A stretch of 64,000 nt of DNA from Bradyrhizobium sp. dw_411 (GTDB lineage Bacteria > Pseudomonadota > Alphaproteobacteria > Rhizobiales > Xanthobacteraceae), in contig NZ_JAAVUY010000003.1 of NCBI RefSeq assembly GCF_018449695.1, positions 124,001 to 188,000 of the forward strand, written 5' to 3'. Positions 17,926 through 28,000 of this stretch are shown here, in pieces. Numbering within the stretch: position 1 is the stretch's first letter; each line of letters begins with the position of its first letter. Position numbers and translations under genes: made by a program. The notes under the pieces are model-generated. The model worked only from the letters and a program-made list of their open reading frames with translations. It was not told the DNA's origin and searched no databases.

Positions 17926-19326
17926 TTATGACTGGACGGCCTGGCGTTTTGGCGCCGAGCGCCAGACCAGCCATTCGATCAGCATGACGATCGCTGGCGT
18001 AATCAATGCGATATAGATGTCGTCGATCCCGAACGGATCACCCATCATGTACCACGCCGTCGTCGTCACGGTCGCGCCGATCAATCCAACCGTTGCACCA
18101 AGATTGCTGCCGAAGCGCGGAAAATAGAAAGCGAAGATCGCCACGACGGAGATCGACAACCTCAGGGCCCGCGTGAAGAACGACAGGTGCAGAATTTCAG
18201 GCACAAAAAAGACCAGCAGCAGGGGGAGAAACCCGATCGGCAACGCCAGCAGCCGCGCCATGCGCAGCTCGGTTTCGACGCCGGGCTTACGCCATGGAAC
18301 GTAGAAATCGCGGACGATCAGGGCGGAGATCGCCAACACAGCGCTTCCGACCGCAACCAGAATCGATGCGATGATCGAGACCGTCACGATCGCCGCGAGA
18401 AACGGCGGCATGTGGCTGAGAAATACCGGGAAAGCGTAGAGGCTCCTGATGCCGGGAAAAAGGTACTTCGCTGTAACCCCGATGAGCCCCAGCGCGATGC
18501 TGATCGGCAGGCACAGCAGTGCAGAGATGTTGCATGCCTTGCGGACGTCTTCCGGCCGCTCGAGAGATGCGATGGCCTGGATGATGTATTGTGTCGAGAA
18601 GATCGCGCCGATGCTCGCAATTGTCCACGCGATGATCGTCGTAGGGCCGATCGTACCACCCCAGCTGAAATAGACCGGTGGCAGTTTCTCGACCACGGGT
18701 GTTACGCCGCCGCTCATGTAAAGGGCGACGCCGAGCACGATCACCACGCCCAGCATCTTGAACAGCGTGTGCATGAGCGACACGTAAGCCGTACTCTTCT
18801 GGCCGCCGATCATGCAGTAAAAAACGCTGATCGCGGCAATCAGGAGGGACGATGTCGTGAGGGAAAGACCGAAGGTCGAGGCAAGAACGGCCGCGCCGCT
18901 CACATATTGCGCGACCAGCACGAGCAGGAGTGCGTAGATCATGATGAGCGACACCGTGAGCTGTGTCGATCTGCCGTACTTCTTGGCGATGGCGGCCGAG
19001 ATCGTATACTCGCCGGATGCGTATAATTTTTTGGCCAAAACCCATCCGAACAGCAGGAATCCGATCGCAACGCTTGCGACCGCCCACGAAGCGGCCATGC
19101 CCGATTCGAATGCGGCCTGCGCGACGCCGACCGTCGATTTTGGCGCGATGAACTCCGACATCATCAGCACGCCAATGACAACCGCGGGGACCGAGCGGGC
19201 TGCGACCATGTAATCTTCCGAGGTTCTGGCTCGGTAACGCAGCGTCAGCCAGGTCGTGATCCCCAAATAGGCGATGACCAGCACGATCGTTACGATCAAA
19301 GCGACGCCTTGTGTTGCGCCTTCCAT
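17926..19326 (-). CDS. Sodium:solute symporter (SSS family)
   Basis: 466 residues from ATG 19326, with AGGAA upstream; a longer in-frame extension covers part of the upstream hydrolase and is not credible. About thirteen membrane helices are present. YRARTSEDYMVAARSVP after helix 1 and the region GEYTISAAIAKKYG are SSS-family signatures. It is predicted to import a carboxylate or other small organic solute with Na+. It lies 25 bases downstream of the alpha/beta hydrolase on the same strand and is probably in one operon with it, under the nearby IclR regulator. Confidence 0.9.
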   Translation of the reverse strand: MEGATQGVALIVTIVLVIAYLGITTWLTLRYRARTSEDYMVAARSVPAVVIGVLMMSEFIAPKSTVGVAQAAFESGMAASWAVASVAIGFLLFGWVLAKKLYASGEYTISAAIAKKYGRSTQLTVSLIMIYALLLVLVAQYVSGAAVLASTFGLSLTTSSLLIAAISVFYCMIGGQKSTAYVSLMHTLFKMLGVVIVLGVALYMSGGVTPVVEKLPPVYFSWGGTIGPTTIIAWTIASIGAIFSTQYIIQAIASLERPEDVRKACNISALLCLPISIALGLIGVTAKYLFPGIRSLYAFPVFLSHMPPFLAAIVTVSIIASILVAVGSAVLAISALIVRDFYVPWRKPGVETELRMARLLALPIGFLPLLLVFFVPEILHLSFFTRALRLSISVVAIFAFYFPRFGSNLGATVGLIGATVTTTAWYMMGDPFGIDDIYIALITPAIVMLIEWLVWRSAPKRQAVQS

Positions 19327-19351
19327 GGCTGTTCCTGCTCCCGTTGTTGTT

Positions 19352-20494
19352 TTATTTATTTTTGTTGGTTTGTAGAAATTCGACAATTCGCGCGGTGGTG
19401 GCTTCGGGCTGTTCCTGCTGCACCCAATGCCCGGCCCCGGCAATGAAGTGTGTCTCCTGCATGCGGGTAAAGACGGCGGTTCTCATACGCTCGAGCCCGC
19501 CTGGAATTTGCTGCGCGCCCCAGTCGCGATCGCCGGCAATGAATAGTGCCGGACAATCGATCGTCCTGCCAGCGAACAAGGCCAGGTTATGCGCAAGGCT
19601 GCCATTCATGCGGCCGCGATACCATTGCAAGCCGCCCTGAAAGCCGGTGCGACGATATTCCTCGCTGTAGAATTCCAATTCGCGCTCGGTCAGCCATTTG
19701 CAGGCTGCGATATCAGCGGGAGACGGCATGTGCGGCGCGACAGTCTCGGCCATGCCGAGCTGACGTGGCATGATGTAGTAATCCGGCATCTGGGCGAGTT
19801 CTTCGGCGACCCAGGATTTGAGCGCAAACGGTCTGTTGCCGGGCCAGTCGCCGCTCTTGAAATGGAAGTAGGCGCGCAGGAATCCGTGGACGCCTTGCGA
19901 GCAATGCCACATATCCTCGTTCGCTCCAGCGGTGGCGAAATAAGAGTGGTAATGTTTGCGTGGAGGATTCAATGTCGCCAGCGCATCATTGACCGGATCG
20001 TTCGACCGCGGTGGTGGCAGCGGCCAGGACGGCGCGCCGGTAAAGGGCGCACTCATGATGACGAGCGATCCGAACAGATCAGGTCGTACGAGCGCGCAGG
20101 CCGCCGCCGCCCCTGCGCCGTAATCGTGGCCGACCACACATGATACGGATTTGATGTTGAGCGCTGCCGTCAGCGCCACCATGTCGCGGACCAGATTGAG
20201 AATCTCGAACGGTGCGAGGTCGTCCTCGAACGAGGTCGGTATCGGCGAGGTGCGGCCATAGCCACGCTGATCGGGCGCAATCACATGATAGCCGGCTTCG
20301 GCGAACAAGCCCATCACCTTGCGCCAGGAGCAGGCGATCTCCGGAAAGCCATGCAGGAGCAGGAGGACGGGACGTTCGCTTCCTGACCAGCCGGCCTCGA
20401 GTATGTGAAAGGAGATGCCATTCACATCAGGGACGATCCGGGCGCGAATTCCAGACGGCAGCACGGAAGAAGGAGCCGGGGCAATACCAGTCAC
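19352..20494 (-). CDS. Alpha/beta hydrolase, epoxide hydrolase/haloacid dehalogenase-like
   Basis: 380 residues from GTG 20494, which has GGAG seven bases upstream; ATG 20536 is an alternative with no ribosome site. The oxyanion-loop motif HGFPE, the nucleophile elbow GHDYGA (Asp about residue 124), and the C-terminal GAGHWVQQEQPE with the catalytic His are those of Asp-nucleophile alpha/beta hydrolases such as epoxide hydrolase and fluoroacetate dehalogenase. The cap domain lies between. It is transcribed divergently from the IclR gene and just ahead of the symporter, pointing to hydrolysis of an imported compound. Confidence 0.87.
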   Translation of the reverse strand: MTGIAPAPSSVLPSGIRARIVPDVNGISFHILEAGWSGSERPVLLLLHGFPEIACSWRKVMGLFAEAGYHVIAPDQRGYGRTSPIPTSFEDDLAPFEILNLVRDMVALTAALNIKSVSCVVGHDYGAGAAAACALVRPDLFGSLVIMSAPFTGAPSWPLPPPRSNDPVNDALATLNPPRKHYHSYFATAGANEDMWHCSQGVHGFLRAYFHFKSGDWPGNRPFALKSWVAEELAQMPDYYIMPRQLGMAETVAPHMPSPADIAACKWLTERELEFYSEEYRRTGFQGGLQWYRGRMNGSLAHNLALFAGRTIDCPALFIAGDRDWGAQQIPGGLERMRTAVFTRMQETHFIAGAGHWVQQEQPEATTARIVEFLQTNKNK

Positions 20495-20655
20495 GTCCAA
20501 ACTCCATCGTCGATGTGGAGTTGACCGTGATCGCATTGTTTGTTGAAAGGGCGTGCGGCCGGGAGCAATCTTGCAAGGCCGTTTGGTTTCAATAACATCA
20601 TCGGATGTTCGGGCTTGCGCGTCGCGGCCCCGCGGACCTGGAGAATCTCGATAAA

Positions 20656-21438
20656 ATGGTGCAGCAGGACGAACCGGAGCAGGCTCGCTACATCGTGACG
20701 GCGCTTCGCCGTGGCCTGGCTGTGCTGTCGCTGTTCCGCCGCGAGCGACGCGTCATCACCGTGCCCGAGATCGCTTCCGCCTTGAAGCTCTCCCGCGCCA
20801 CGGCGTTCCGGACCGCCTATACGCTCGAGCAAGACGGCTACCTGCAGCGCCTTTCGAATTCCCACGCGTTCCAGCTTGGTCCTCGGGTGCTTCTGCTCGG
20901 CTTCGATTATTTGCACGGGACGGAGGTCGTCGCTTGCGGCCGCGAAGCGGTCTACGCGCTGCGCGACCGTACCGGTTTTTCCGCCCATATGTGCGTGCGT
21001 GACGGCACCGAGATCGTTTACGTCTTGAATGCTTCCTCGAACCATCGTCTGCGAGGCGAGATACCGGTCGGCACCCGCTATCCGTGCCACGCCGTCGCGT
21101 CGGGCCGTGTGCTCCTGTTCGACATGAGCAAGAGCGAGCTTGGCGCGCTCTACCGCGGCGTCAAGATGCAGGCCTTTTCCGAACAGACGCCGACCACGGT
21201 CGCGGCGCTGTTTGCGACGATCGCGGCCGAGCGTGCGCAGGGATACGCAGCGAACATTTCCGGCTTCGTCAGCGGCATTGTCAGCCTGTCCGTGCCTATT
21301 CGAGACCGGGACGGAACGATCGTGGCGGCGATCAATGTGTCGGATTCCGAGACCGTTCTGAAAGACCTGCCCTCGGTGCGAAACGAGGTATTGAATGCCG
21401 CGAGCCAGGTCTCGGCCCAGCTCGGATGGCGCGGATAA
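20656..21438 (+). CDS. IclR-family transcriptional regulator
   Basis: 260 residues from ATG 20656 (GGAG twelve bases upstream); ATG 20605 would add a 17-residue non-conserved lead. The N-terminal winged helix reads TALRRGLAVLSLFRRERRVI then VPEIASALKLSRATAFRTAY. The C-terminal effector domain has the IclR pattern RYPCHAVASGRVLL and GYAANISGFVSGIVSLSVPI. It sits between the divergent hydrolase-symporter pair and the convergent FAD oxidoreductase and probably controls both. A palindrome like the KdgR site is found before the oxidoreductase (22870-22886). Confidence 0.92.
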   Translation: MVQQDEPEQARYIVTALRRGLAVLSLFRRERRVITVPEIASALKLSRATAFRTAYTLEQDGYLQRLSNSHAFQLGPRVLLLGFDYLHGTEVVACGREAVYALRDRTGFSAHMCVRDGTEIVYVLNASSNHRLRGEIPVGTRYPCHAVASGRVLLFDMSKSELGALYRGVKMQAFSEQTPTTVAALFATIAAERAQGYAANISGFVSGIVSLSVPIRDRDGTIVAAINVSDSETVLKDLPSVRNEVLNAASQVSAQLGWRG

Positions 21439-21461
21439 CTTTTGAGCGGTGCCTGAAACCA

Positions 21462-22844
21462 TCAACGCAGTTCGTCCGCGTGCAGCGGCATGCCGATCTC
21501 GCGCAGCGCGCTTTGGATACGGTCAATCGGAGCTTCGCGAACCGTGGTGTTGCCTTCCAGCGCAATCGCGGCGGCAATGCCGGCGGCCTGTCCGGTTGCC
21601 ATGCAGGCGGGAACGTTGCGGCTGCGGCCATGCGCGGCATGATCGGCCGAGATGCAACGGCCTGCGACCAGCAATTGCTCGACATCCAGCGGCACCATGC
21701 AACGGTAGGGTAGCTCATAGGGACGTAGCCCCTGGAAGTCGACGTCGCCTCCCTTCACGTCATGCACGTCAAAGGCAGAGACATCCGCTGCGATGCTGTC
21801 GGGAAAGCTCTTGTCGCCGCGGACATCGGACTCGGTGAGCGTGTACTCGCCGATGATGTGCCGGGTCTCGCGGACGCCGAGCACGGGCGCGATCTGGGCA
21901 ATTTTTGCCTTGGAGAAGCCGGGCACCTTGGCGATCAAGAAAATGGCGTATTCCTCGATTTGCCGATAACATTCCACGATTGCGGCGCTGAACTCGGTCG
22001 GCGAGAACACGTTGACATTGAGGACACGCGTCGCATTGACATACATCAGGCCGTTAGCCGTCTTCAGCGTGATGTTCTCGCGCGGCAGGTCGATGTTCGT
22101 TTCCGTCCGATAGGCTTTGATCGTATTGTTGAAGCCCGTCAACCACAGACCATAGTCGAGGTCTTCGTCGTTTTCCGGAATTGCCTGCGCGGGAATATCG
22201 TCGGTCTTGCGTGCGAAACGGGCCAGTTCGACGACGTCGACGTCGGACATGGTGAAGTACATGCCGACAGGCTGCATCTTCGGGCTTCCACCATCTTCCT
22301 CGCCCGTGCCCATCACGAACGGCGCGCCGGCGCCGGCGGCGATATCGCCATCGGCCGAACAATCGATCACGACCTTGGCGCCGATGAAGCTGCGGCCGGC
22401 CTTGTTTTCGATGACCACACCGCTGATCGTTTTCCCATCGAGCACAGCACGGGACACGACTGTTTCGAACAGGATCTGGACGCCGGCATCCACGCAAAGG
22501 CGCGTCAGCAGCATCTTCATGATTTCCGGGTCGCACGGGGAGGCGATCTTGACCTTTCCTGTTTTGGTGCCGGCAAAGTAATCGTCGCCGGCGGCGCCTT
22601 CGGAACGGGCCAGGGTCCAGAGCTCGAGCGGTAGACCACCGACCAGCGCACCGGATGGTTTGGTGTTGAGGCCGAGCGTGAGGTTGCCACCAAGCGAGCC
22701 GAAGCGCTCGATCAGCACGACCTTTTTGCCCCGACGGGCTGCTGCCACGGCGGCGATGGGTCCGGTGGTCCCTCCGCCCACGACGACGATATCGGCGTCC
22801 ATCAAAACGGGAATGTCGCGAGCTGGCTCTTGGATCGTACGCAC
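21462..22844 (-). CDS. FAD-dependent oxidoreductase (PF12831-like)
   Basis: 460 residues from GTG 22844, with AGGGAG upstream. The N-terminus has the FAD Rossmann motif DIVVVGGGTTGPIAAVAAAR (GxGxxG at 23-28) and then GSLGGNLTLGLN; the C-terminus has LLVAGRCISADHAAHGRSR, typical of the FAD_oxidored family related to glycerol-like and succinate-like flavoproteins. The substrate is not known. It ends 23 bases from the stop of the IclR gene and has its own upstream palindrome, so it is a separate transcription unit in the same catabolic island. Confidence 0.88.
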   Translation of the reverse strand: MRTIQEPARDIPVLMDADIVVVGGGTTGPIAAVAAARRGKKVVLIERFGSLGGNLTLGLNTKPSGALVGGLPLELWTLARSEGAAGDDYFAGTKTGKVKIASPCDPEIMKMLLTRLCVDAGVQILFETVVSRAVLDGKTISGVVIENKAGRSFIGAKVVIDCSADGDIAAGAGAPFVMGTGEEDGGSPKMQPVGMYFTMSDVDVVELARFARKTDDIPAQAIPENDEDLDYGLWLTGFNNTIKAYRTETNIDLPRENITLKTANGLMYVNATRVLNVNVFSPTEFSAAIVECYRQIEEYAIFLIAKVPGFSKAKIAQIAPVLGVRETRHIIGEYTLTESDVRGDKSFPDSIAADVSAFDVHDVKGGDVDFQGLRPYELPYRCMVPLDVEQLLVAGRCISADHAAHGRSRNVPACMATGQAAGIAAAIALEGNTTVREAPIDRIQSALREIGMPLHADELR

Positions 22845-22869
22845 TCTGTTTTCTCCCTATGCTTCGTAT

Positions 22870-22886
22870 ATGAAACATTAGTTCAT
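22870..22886. promoter_or_regulatory. KdgR/IclR-like palindrome before the FAD oxidoreductase
   Basis: ATGAA-ACATTAG-TTCAT is a near-perfect 17-base palindrome 26 bases upstream of the GTG start. It resembles the GAAAC/GTTTC-type operator of the IclR-family repressor KdgR. The IclR regulator encoded nearby is the obvious candidate to bind it (inference). Confidence 0.5.
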
Positions 22887-23199
22887 TTTATGCTTTGCAA
22901 AGTAAGGTACGGCGCGGTTGTCCGTCAATCGTTTTGGTGAGCCAAATCGGATGGAATCGTCGCGTTCGCGTATTCGATGCGCCGTTTCGGTGGGGCCGGT
23001 CGTGGGATCTGCTCTTATAGAAATGGATCAATGGCCGGCAGATCACGGCCGCGCTCGAAGGCGAATTCTCGGATGTAGCGTTGCTCCGGAAAGGGAGCAG
23101 TGCGTTATGGTGGTAAAAGCGACTTTCCCTGTCGGCACTCAGCGGCAAAATAACGCGAACTTGGAATGTCCGCTTTCGGCGCTGAAGCCGAACTGCGCT
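22887..23199. other. Gene-free stretch between the oxidoreductase and DUF2336 genes
   Basis: 313 bases between the oxidoreductase operator and the stop of the DUF2336 gene. No ORF with coding character, hairpin or repeat was recognised. Confidence 0.3.
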
Positions 23200-24171
23200 T
23201 TAGCGCTCGGAACCCTGCGAACCCTTCCGCGGCGTGATGCCGGCGCCGGGCAGGGAGGCTGCCGGATGGGCCTGGGCGGTAGCGGGGCGGGCGCGATTGC
23301 GTTCGTCGTCGTAAAGGCTGGGGCGATATTTGGCGCGGGTCACCGCCATCGTCGAGCCGCGCCACGCCGCCAGCATGACCAAAGCGGATCGCTCGCTCAA
23401 CCGGTCGTACAGACGCGACAGCCGGTAGACGGTTTTGACCGACGTTCCGAATTCGGGCTTGAGGAACAGCAGGACGCGCTGGAACACCGGACCAGGCATG
23501 TCCAGCACCCTGGCCGCGCAAGCCAGCGGCTCGCCGCCGGGATCGTTGACCACCTGGACGGCTACTTTCCACGGCAATATCAGCGCCTCGCCGATCTCGA
23601 TCGTGAAGCTCTCGACATCGGCGGCGAAGGCGGCCATTTCCAGCGTTTCGACCGCCCGCGCCGCGCGTGCGGCGGGAACACGCGGCGAGGCCCGCAGCGG
23701 GGTTTCGGCGAGATTGTGCAGGATCAACGCGCGTTCGCTGGCGCTTGCGCCAAAAAACATTCCGCTGATTTCGGCGGCGTCCTTTGGCTGCATCGACAGG
23801 CTGGACGCCATCCGCAATTGCGTTTCGCTCATGGCCTTGACCGGCGGTGCCGATGGGGCGGTCTCCTGCGTGAACGGCGCATGCGCGGTGGAAGCCAGTG
23901 GCTTCAACCCGAGTTGTTTCATGACTTCGATCGGTGTGCCCGGATAGACCGCAAGCCGGGCCCGCACGGCCGCGCGCGTCGTGTCATCAACCTGATCGAT
24001 CAGACGGGAGGTGAGTTCGACAAACTGCCGCGTCTCGTCCTCGCTATGCACGCTGGCCTGAACGAAGAGGTCGGTCAGCACACGCAGCAGAGTGGGCCTG
24101 ATATCGACACCCTCCCGGCGGGAGAGCGTCATCAATCCATCAAAACCCGGGAACAACGGAGATGTGGTCAT
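23200..24171 (-). CDS. DUF2336-domain protein
   Basis: 323 residues. The start MTTSPLFPGFDGLMTLSRRE, the helical-repeat segments FVELTSRLIDQVDDTTRAAV and VRARLAVYPGTPIEVMKQL, and overall length match DUF2336, an all-helical (HEAT-like) alphaproteobacterial family of unknown function. The final 30 residues (RNRARPATAQAHPAAS) are low complexity. No membrane segment is seen, so a cytoplasmic protein is expected. It is a single gene with long non-coding stretches on both sides. Confidence 0.85.
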   Translation of the reverse strand: MTTSPLFPGFDGLMTLSRREGVDIRPTLLRVLTDLFVQASVHSEDETRQFVELTSRLIDQVDDTTRAAVRARLAVYPGTPIEVMKQLGLKPLASTAHAPFTQETAPSAPPVKAMSETQLRMASSLSMQPKDAAEISGMFFGASASERALILHNLAETPLRASPRVPAARAARAVETLEMAAFAADVESFTIEIGEALILPWKVAVQVVNDPGGEPLACAARVLDMPGPVFQRVLLFLKPEFGTSVKTVYRLSRLYDRLSERSALVMLAAWRGSTMAVTRAKYRPSLYDDERNRARPATAQAHPAASLPGAGITPRKGSQGSER

Positions 24172-24770
24172 GTCAGGGATACGCGACTGAGTAATATTCG
24201 CGCCAGCCTACGATGGTTGCTTTAACAGCTCGTTAACTTTAACGAAAATCTGAAATCTTTAAGCAATTGTTGACGCGCCCCAGCGCGGATGCCGCGGGAG
24301 TGCATGCCTTCCGAGACGCTTCGGATTCAGGAGTTCGTTCCTTGCTGTGTCGTTCCTGAGCCGGCAGATGGGCGTTGGCGTATAGGAAGTCGAGATCATA
24401 AGCGCGGCGTACAGATGCGTGGCATTTTTTTTCTTATTCATCATGGATGTTGGCGCGTCCACGCCCGAATGTGCGAGCTCACCTTTGCTTGAGCCCGCTG
24501 AAAAGAAAATCACCGATCGTTGATCGGACCATAAGAGTGGTTGATCTCCATGCGGATAAGCCTCGACGTTGATGCGGTCATGTAAGACTAAATTCGTTTT
24601 TAGTTGAGAGCCGCGCGTTCGATTCCCATCTACCAGTCACTCCAGGAGTTCATCTGAACGTCAGCCTCATTTTCGATGAGCCGTTCAAGAAGAACCTTTT
24701 CAGGAAACGCTTAGGGGTGAACGGGGGAGAGACCCACCCATCCGATGGCGGAACCTGTGCGGAGGTAAAG
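24172..24770. other. Gene-free stretch upstream of the RND operon
   Basis: 599 bases with lower GC around 24220-24270 and 24420-24450. Short frames exist on both strands, but none has a convincing ribosome site or recognisable protein. A fragment near 24610-24640 has a tRNA T-arm-like sequence but the arm does not pair. Confidence 0.4.
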
Positions 24771-25043
24771 ATGATTTTGTTTTCGCGGTCATTTGTTCGC
24801 AGGCGCGTGATCTCACTCGCGACGACAGCAGCCGTCGCTGCGACATCATTGGCTTTGGCACACAGGCCGCTGAGGGCGCGAGACTCCCGCGTAACAATAC
24901 CCGTCCAATATGTTGCGAGTCGGCCCGGCATTTCCGGCGAAGCGCCGTCCATGTTGGACAGCGCTAGCGCGATGCGCGCCGCCACTGGAAAAGATTCGGC
25001 AGCATCATCCCAACTTGGCGCGTCGTCTGCGTCGCCGCAATAA
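24771..25043 (+). CDS. Small putative secreted protein
   Basis: 90 residues. ATG 24771 is preceded by a very strong ribosome site, GGAGG six bases away. The N-terminus looks like a signal peptide: a basic start (FSRSFVRRR) then VISLATTAAVAATSLALA. The rest (SRVTIPVQYVASRPG, then Ser/Ala-rich) is not recognised. It ends 54 bases before the RND pump gene on the same strand and could be its leader gene. It may instead be a decayed or chance frame; the downstream residues have no family character. Confidence 0.35.
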   Translation: MILFSRSFVRRRVISLATTAAVAATSLALAHRPLRARDSRVTIPVQYVASRPGISGEAPSMLDSASAMRAATGKDSAASSQLGASSASPQ

Positions 25044-25097
25044 CGAGCGCGGCTCGCCAATCGATCGACAAAGGCGAGCGCGCATTAAGGATATGCC

Positions 25098-28000
25098 ATG
25101 GGCATTGTTCGTTTCGCCCTTAGATTTCCGCACACGTTTTACGTCGTGGCCGCCCTGATCCTGTTTCTGGGCATCGTCGCAAGCCGTGAGATGCCGACCG
25201 ACATTTTTCCGGAAATAGATATTCCGGTCGTGACGGTGATCTGGAGCTATACCGGCCTCAGCACGCCGGAGATGGAGCAGAGGGTCACTACCTACAGCCA
25301 ATACGCGATCAGCTCGAACGTCAACGGCATCAAGAATATCGAGGCACAGACTCTCGCCGGACTGTCGGTTCAGAAAATTTACTTTCAACCGGATGTTAAT
25401 CTCGACCTCGCGATTGCACAGATCGTCTCGGCGACAAATGCCATCCGTTCTTTGCTGCCGCCGGGCATTCAGGCCCCGCTTGTGGTGCAGTTCAACGCTT
25501 CCAGCGTGCCGGTTTTGCAGGTTAGCCTGAGCTCGGACACGCTTAATGAGCAGCAACTCTACGACTACGGTATCTATCGAATTCGCCAGCAATTGGCCCC
25601 GATACCCGGCGTCACGCTGCCGACACCGGCGGGTGGAAAATATCGCCAGATCATGGTCGATCTGGACCCCTCAAAGCTGCTGGCAAAGGGCCTGACGCCG
25701 CTTGATGTCGTGAATGCGGTCAACGCGCAGAATCTCACGCTTCCCGCCGGCACCGCAAAATTCGGATCGAAGCAATACGTCGTTCGAACCAACGCGACGC
25801 CGGCTACGATCGAGGATCTCAATGACATCCCCGTCAAGGTGGTGAACGGCGCGACGGTGTTCGTGAAGGATGTCGGTCAAGTCCATGACGGATGGCTGGT
25901 GCAGCAGAACATCGTCCGGCAGAACGGCAGGCATTCGGTGTTGCTCAGCATCATCAAGAACGGCAATGCCTCGACATTGAGCGTCGTCAATGCGGTCCAC
26001 CAGGCCTTGCAGACGGCCCGCGCCGCGGCGCCTCCGGGCATGGAGATCAAGGAACTGTTCGACCAGTCGGTATTCGTCAAAGATTCGGTCGCGGGAGTGC
26101 TTCGGGAGGGCGCGATCGCGGCTGCGCTCACCGGATTGATGATCCTGCTGTTTCTCGGATCATGGCGATCGACCGTGGTCGTGATGATTTCGATTCCGCT
26201 GGCGATCCTTTCGTCGCTGGTCGTGCTGTATTTCATGGGTGAGACGCTGAATACCATGACACTTGGCGGCCTGGCGCTTGCGGTGGGTATTCTGGTCGAC
26301 GACTCGACGGTGACGATCGAGAACACCCATCGTCTGCTCACCGAAGAGGGGCAACCGCTGCCACAAGCGACGCTGCATGGCGCGGCGGGGATCGCCATCC
26401 CGACCCTGGTTTCGACGCTCGCGATCAGTTGTGTCTTTACATCGGTGATCTTCCTGAACGGGCCGGCGAAATATCTGTTTACGCCGCTCGGTCTGGCCGT
26501 GGTTTTCGCGATGCTTGCTTCCTATGGCCTGTCGCGAACATTGACGCCGATCACGATCGGCTTGTTGCTCAAACACGAACATCACGGTCCGGCGGAAGCG
26601 GGTTCGGCCGGGTTGTTCGCTCGTTTTCATGCCGGGTTCGAGCGCGGCTTTGAATCGATGCGCCACGCTTATTCGGGGCTTCTCACCGCATTGCTCAATC
26701 ACCGGTTCATTGTTCCTGCCGTCGTGGTCCTGGTGCTCGCGCTCGGGGGCGTGATGTTGCCGCTGGTCGGGCGTGACTTCTTTCCGAACATCGATGGCGG
26801 ACGGATTCAGCTCCATGTTCGTGCGCCCGCTGGAACCCGGATTGAAACGACAGAGCTGATCTTTCAGCAGGTGGAAGACAAGATTCGCCAGATCATCCCT
26901 GCGAACGATCTCGATCTCGTGGTCGATAACATCGGACTGCCGGCTCGCGCCTATAATCTGGCATTCACCGACGGATCCACGATCGGCGTCAATGACGGCG
27001 TGATTCTGGTGTCGTTGAAGGAAGGTCACAAGCCGACCGGTGACTATGTGCGCAAACTGCGCGCGGCGCTGCCCGCGGCATTTCCTGAAGACACCTTCTA
27101 CTTCCAGGCAGCCGACATCGTCACCCAGATTTTGAATTTCGGGCTGCCCGCGCAAATAGATGTCCGCACCGTCGGCTACGACAAGGCCAACGACCTGCGT
27201 GTGGCAAAGGAACTGCGCGAGCGCATTGCGGCAATCCCGGGAATAGCGGATGCGCATCTTCAGCAGGAGGTCGATGCGCCGGCGTTCTACGCCGATATCG
27301 ATCGTACGCGGGCCGCTCAGCTCGGGCTCAATGCGAATACCATCGCAACCAATGTCAATGTGAGCCTGAGTTCGTCGGAGCAGGTCACGCCGAATTTCTG
27401 GACCGATCCGACGTCGGGAATACCCTATTATCTCGCGGTTCAGACCCCTGAGAACCGGATCAGTTCGATCAGCGACCTCGGTAACACGCCGGTTTCCAGC
27501 TCGATATCCTCGTCCATGACGAATGTTCCGGTGCCCGGCTTGCTCAGCAACGTCGCGACGTTCAATCGCGACAAAATTCCGACCAACAGCAATCAGGCCA
27601 ATGTGCAGCCGGTCTATGAAGTGTTTGCGAACGTTCAGGATCGTGACCTCGGCAGCGTATCCGGCCAGATCGGAAAGGTCGTGGCCGACCTGCAGAAGCA
27701 GTTGAAGCCCGGAAACACAATTCAGGTCATCGGCCAGATCCAGAGCATGAACGATGCGTTCATTGATCTGGGCATCGGATTATTGTTTGCTTCCGTATTC
27801 GTCTATCTGCTGATGGTCGTGAACTACCAGAATTTCGGCGATCCGTTCGTCGTCATCCTGGCGTTGCCGGCGACGTTATGCGGGATCCTCACGATGTTGT
27901 TCATTACCGGAACGACGCTCAATGTGCCTTCGCTGATGGGGGCCATCATGGCCGTTGGCGTCGCCTCGGCGAATTCCATCCTGCTGGTGACCTTCGCGCG

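Noticed and set aside
24259..24513. 84-codon frame on the minus strand upstream of the RND operon
   Set aside because: It has no ribosome site, no hydrophobic or domain pattern, and competing frames of equal length exist on the other strand.
24598..24650. tRNA T-arm-like sequence GTTCGATTCCC with a CCA-like end
   Set aside because: The flanking bases do not form the arm stem, and no acceptor or anticodon arm is found upstream. It cannot be called a tRNA or an attachment site.
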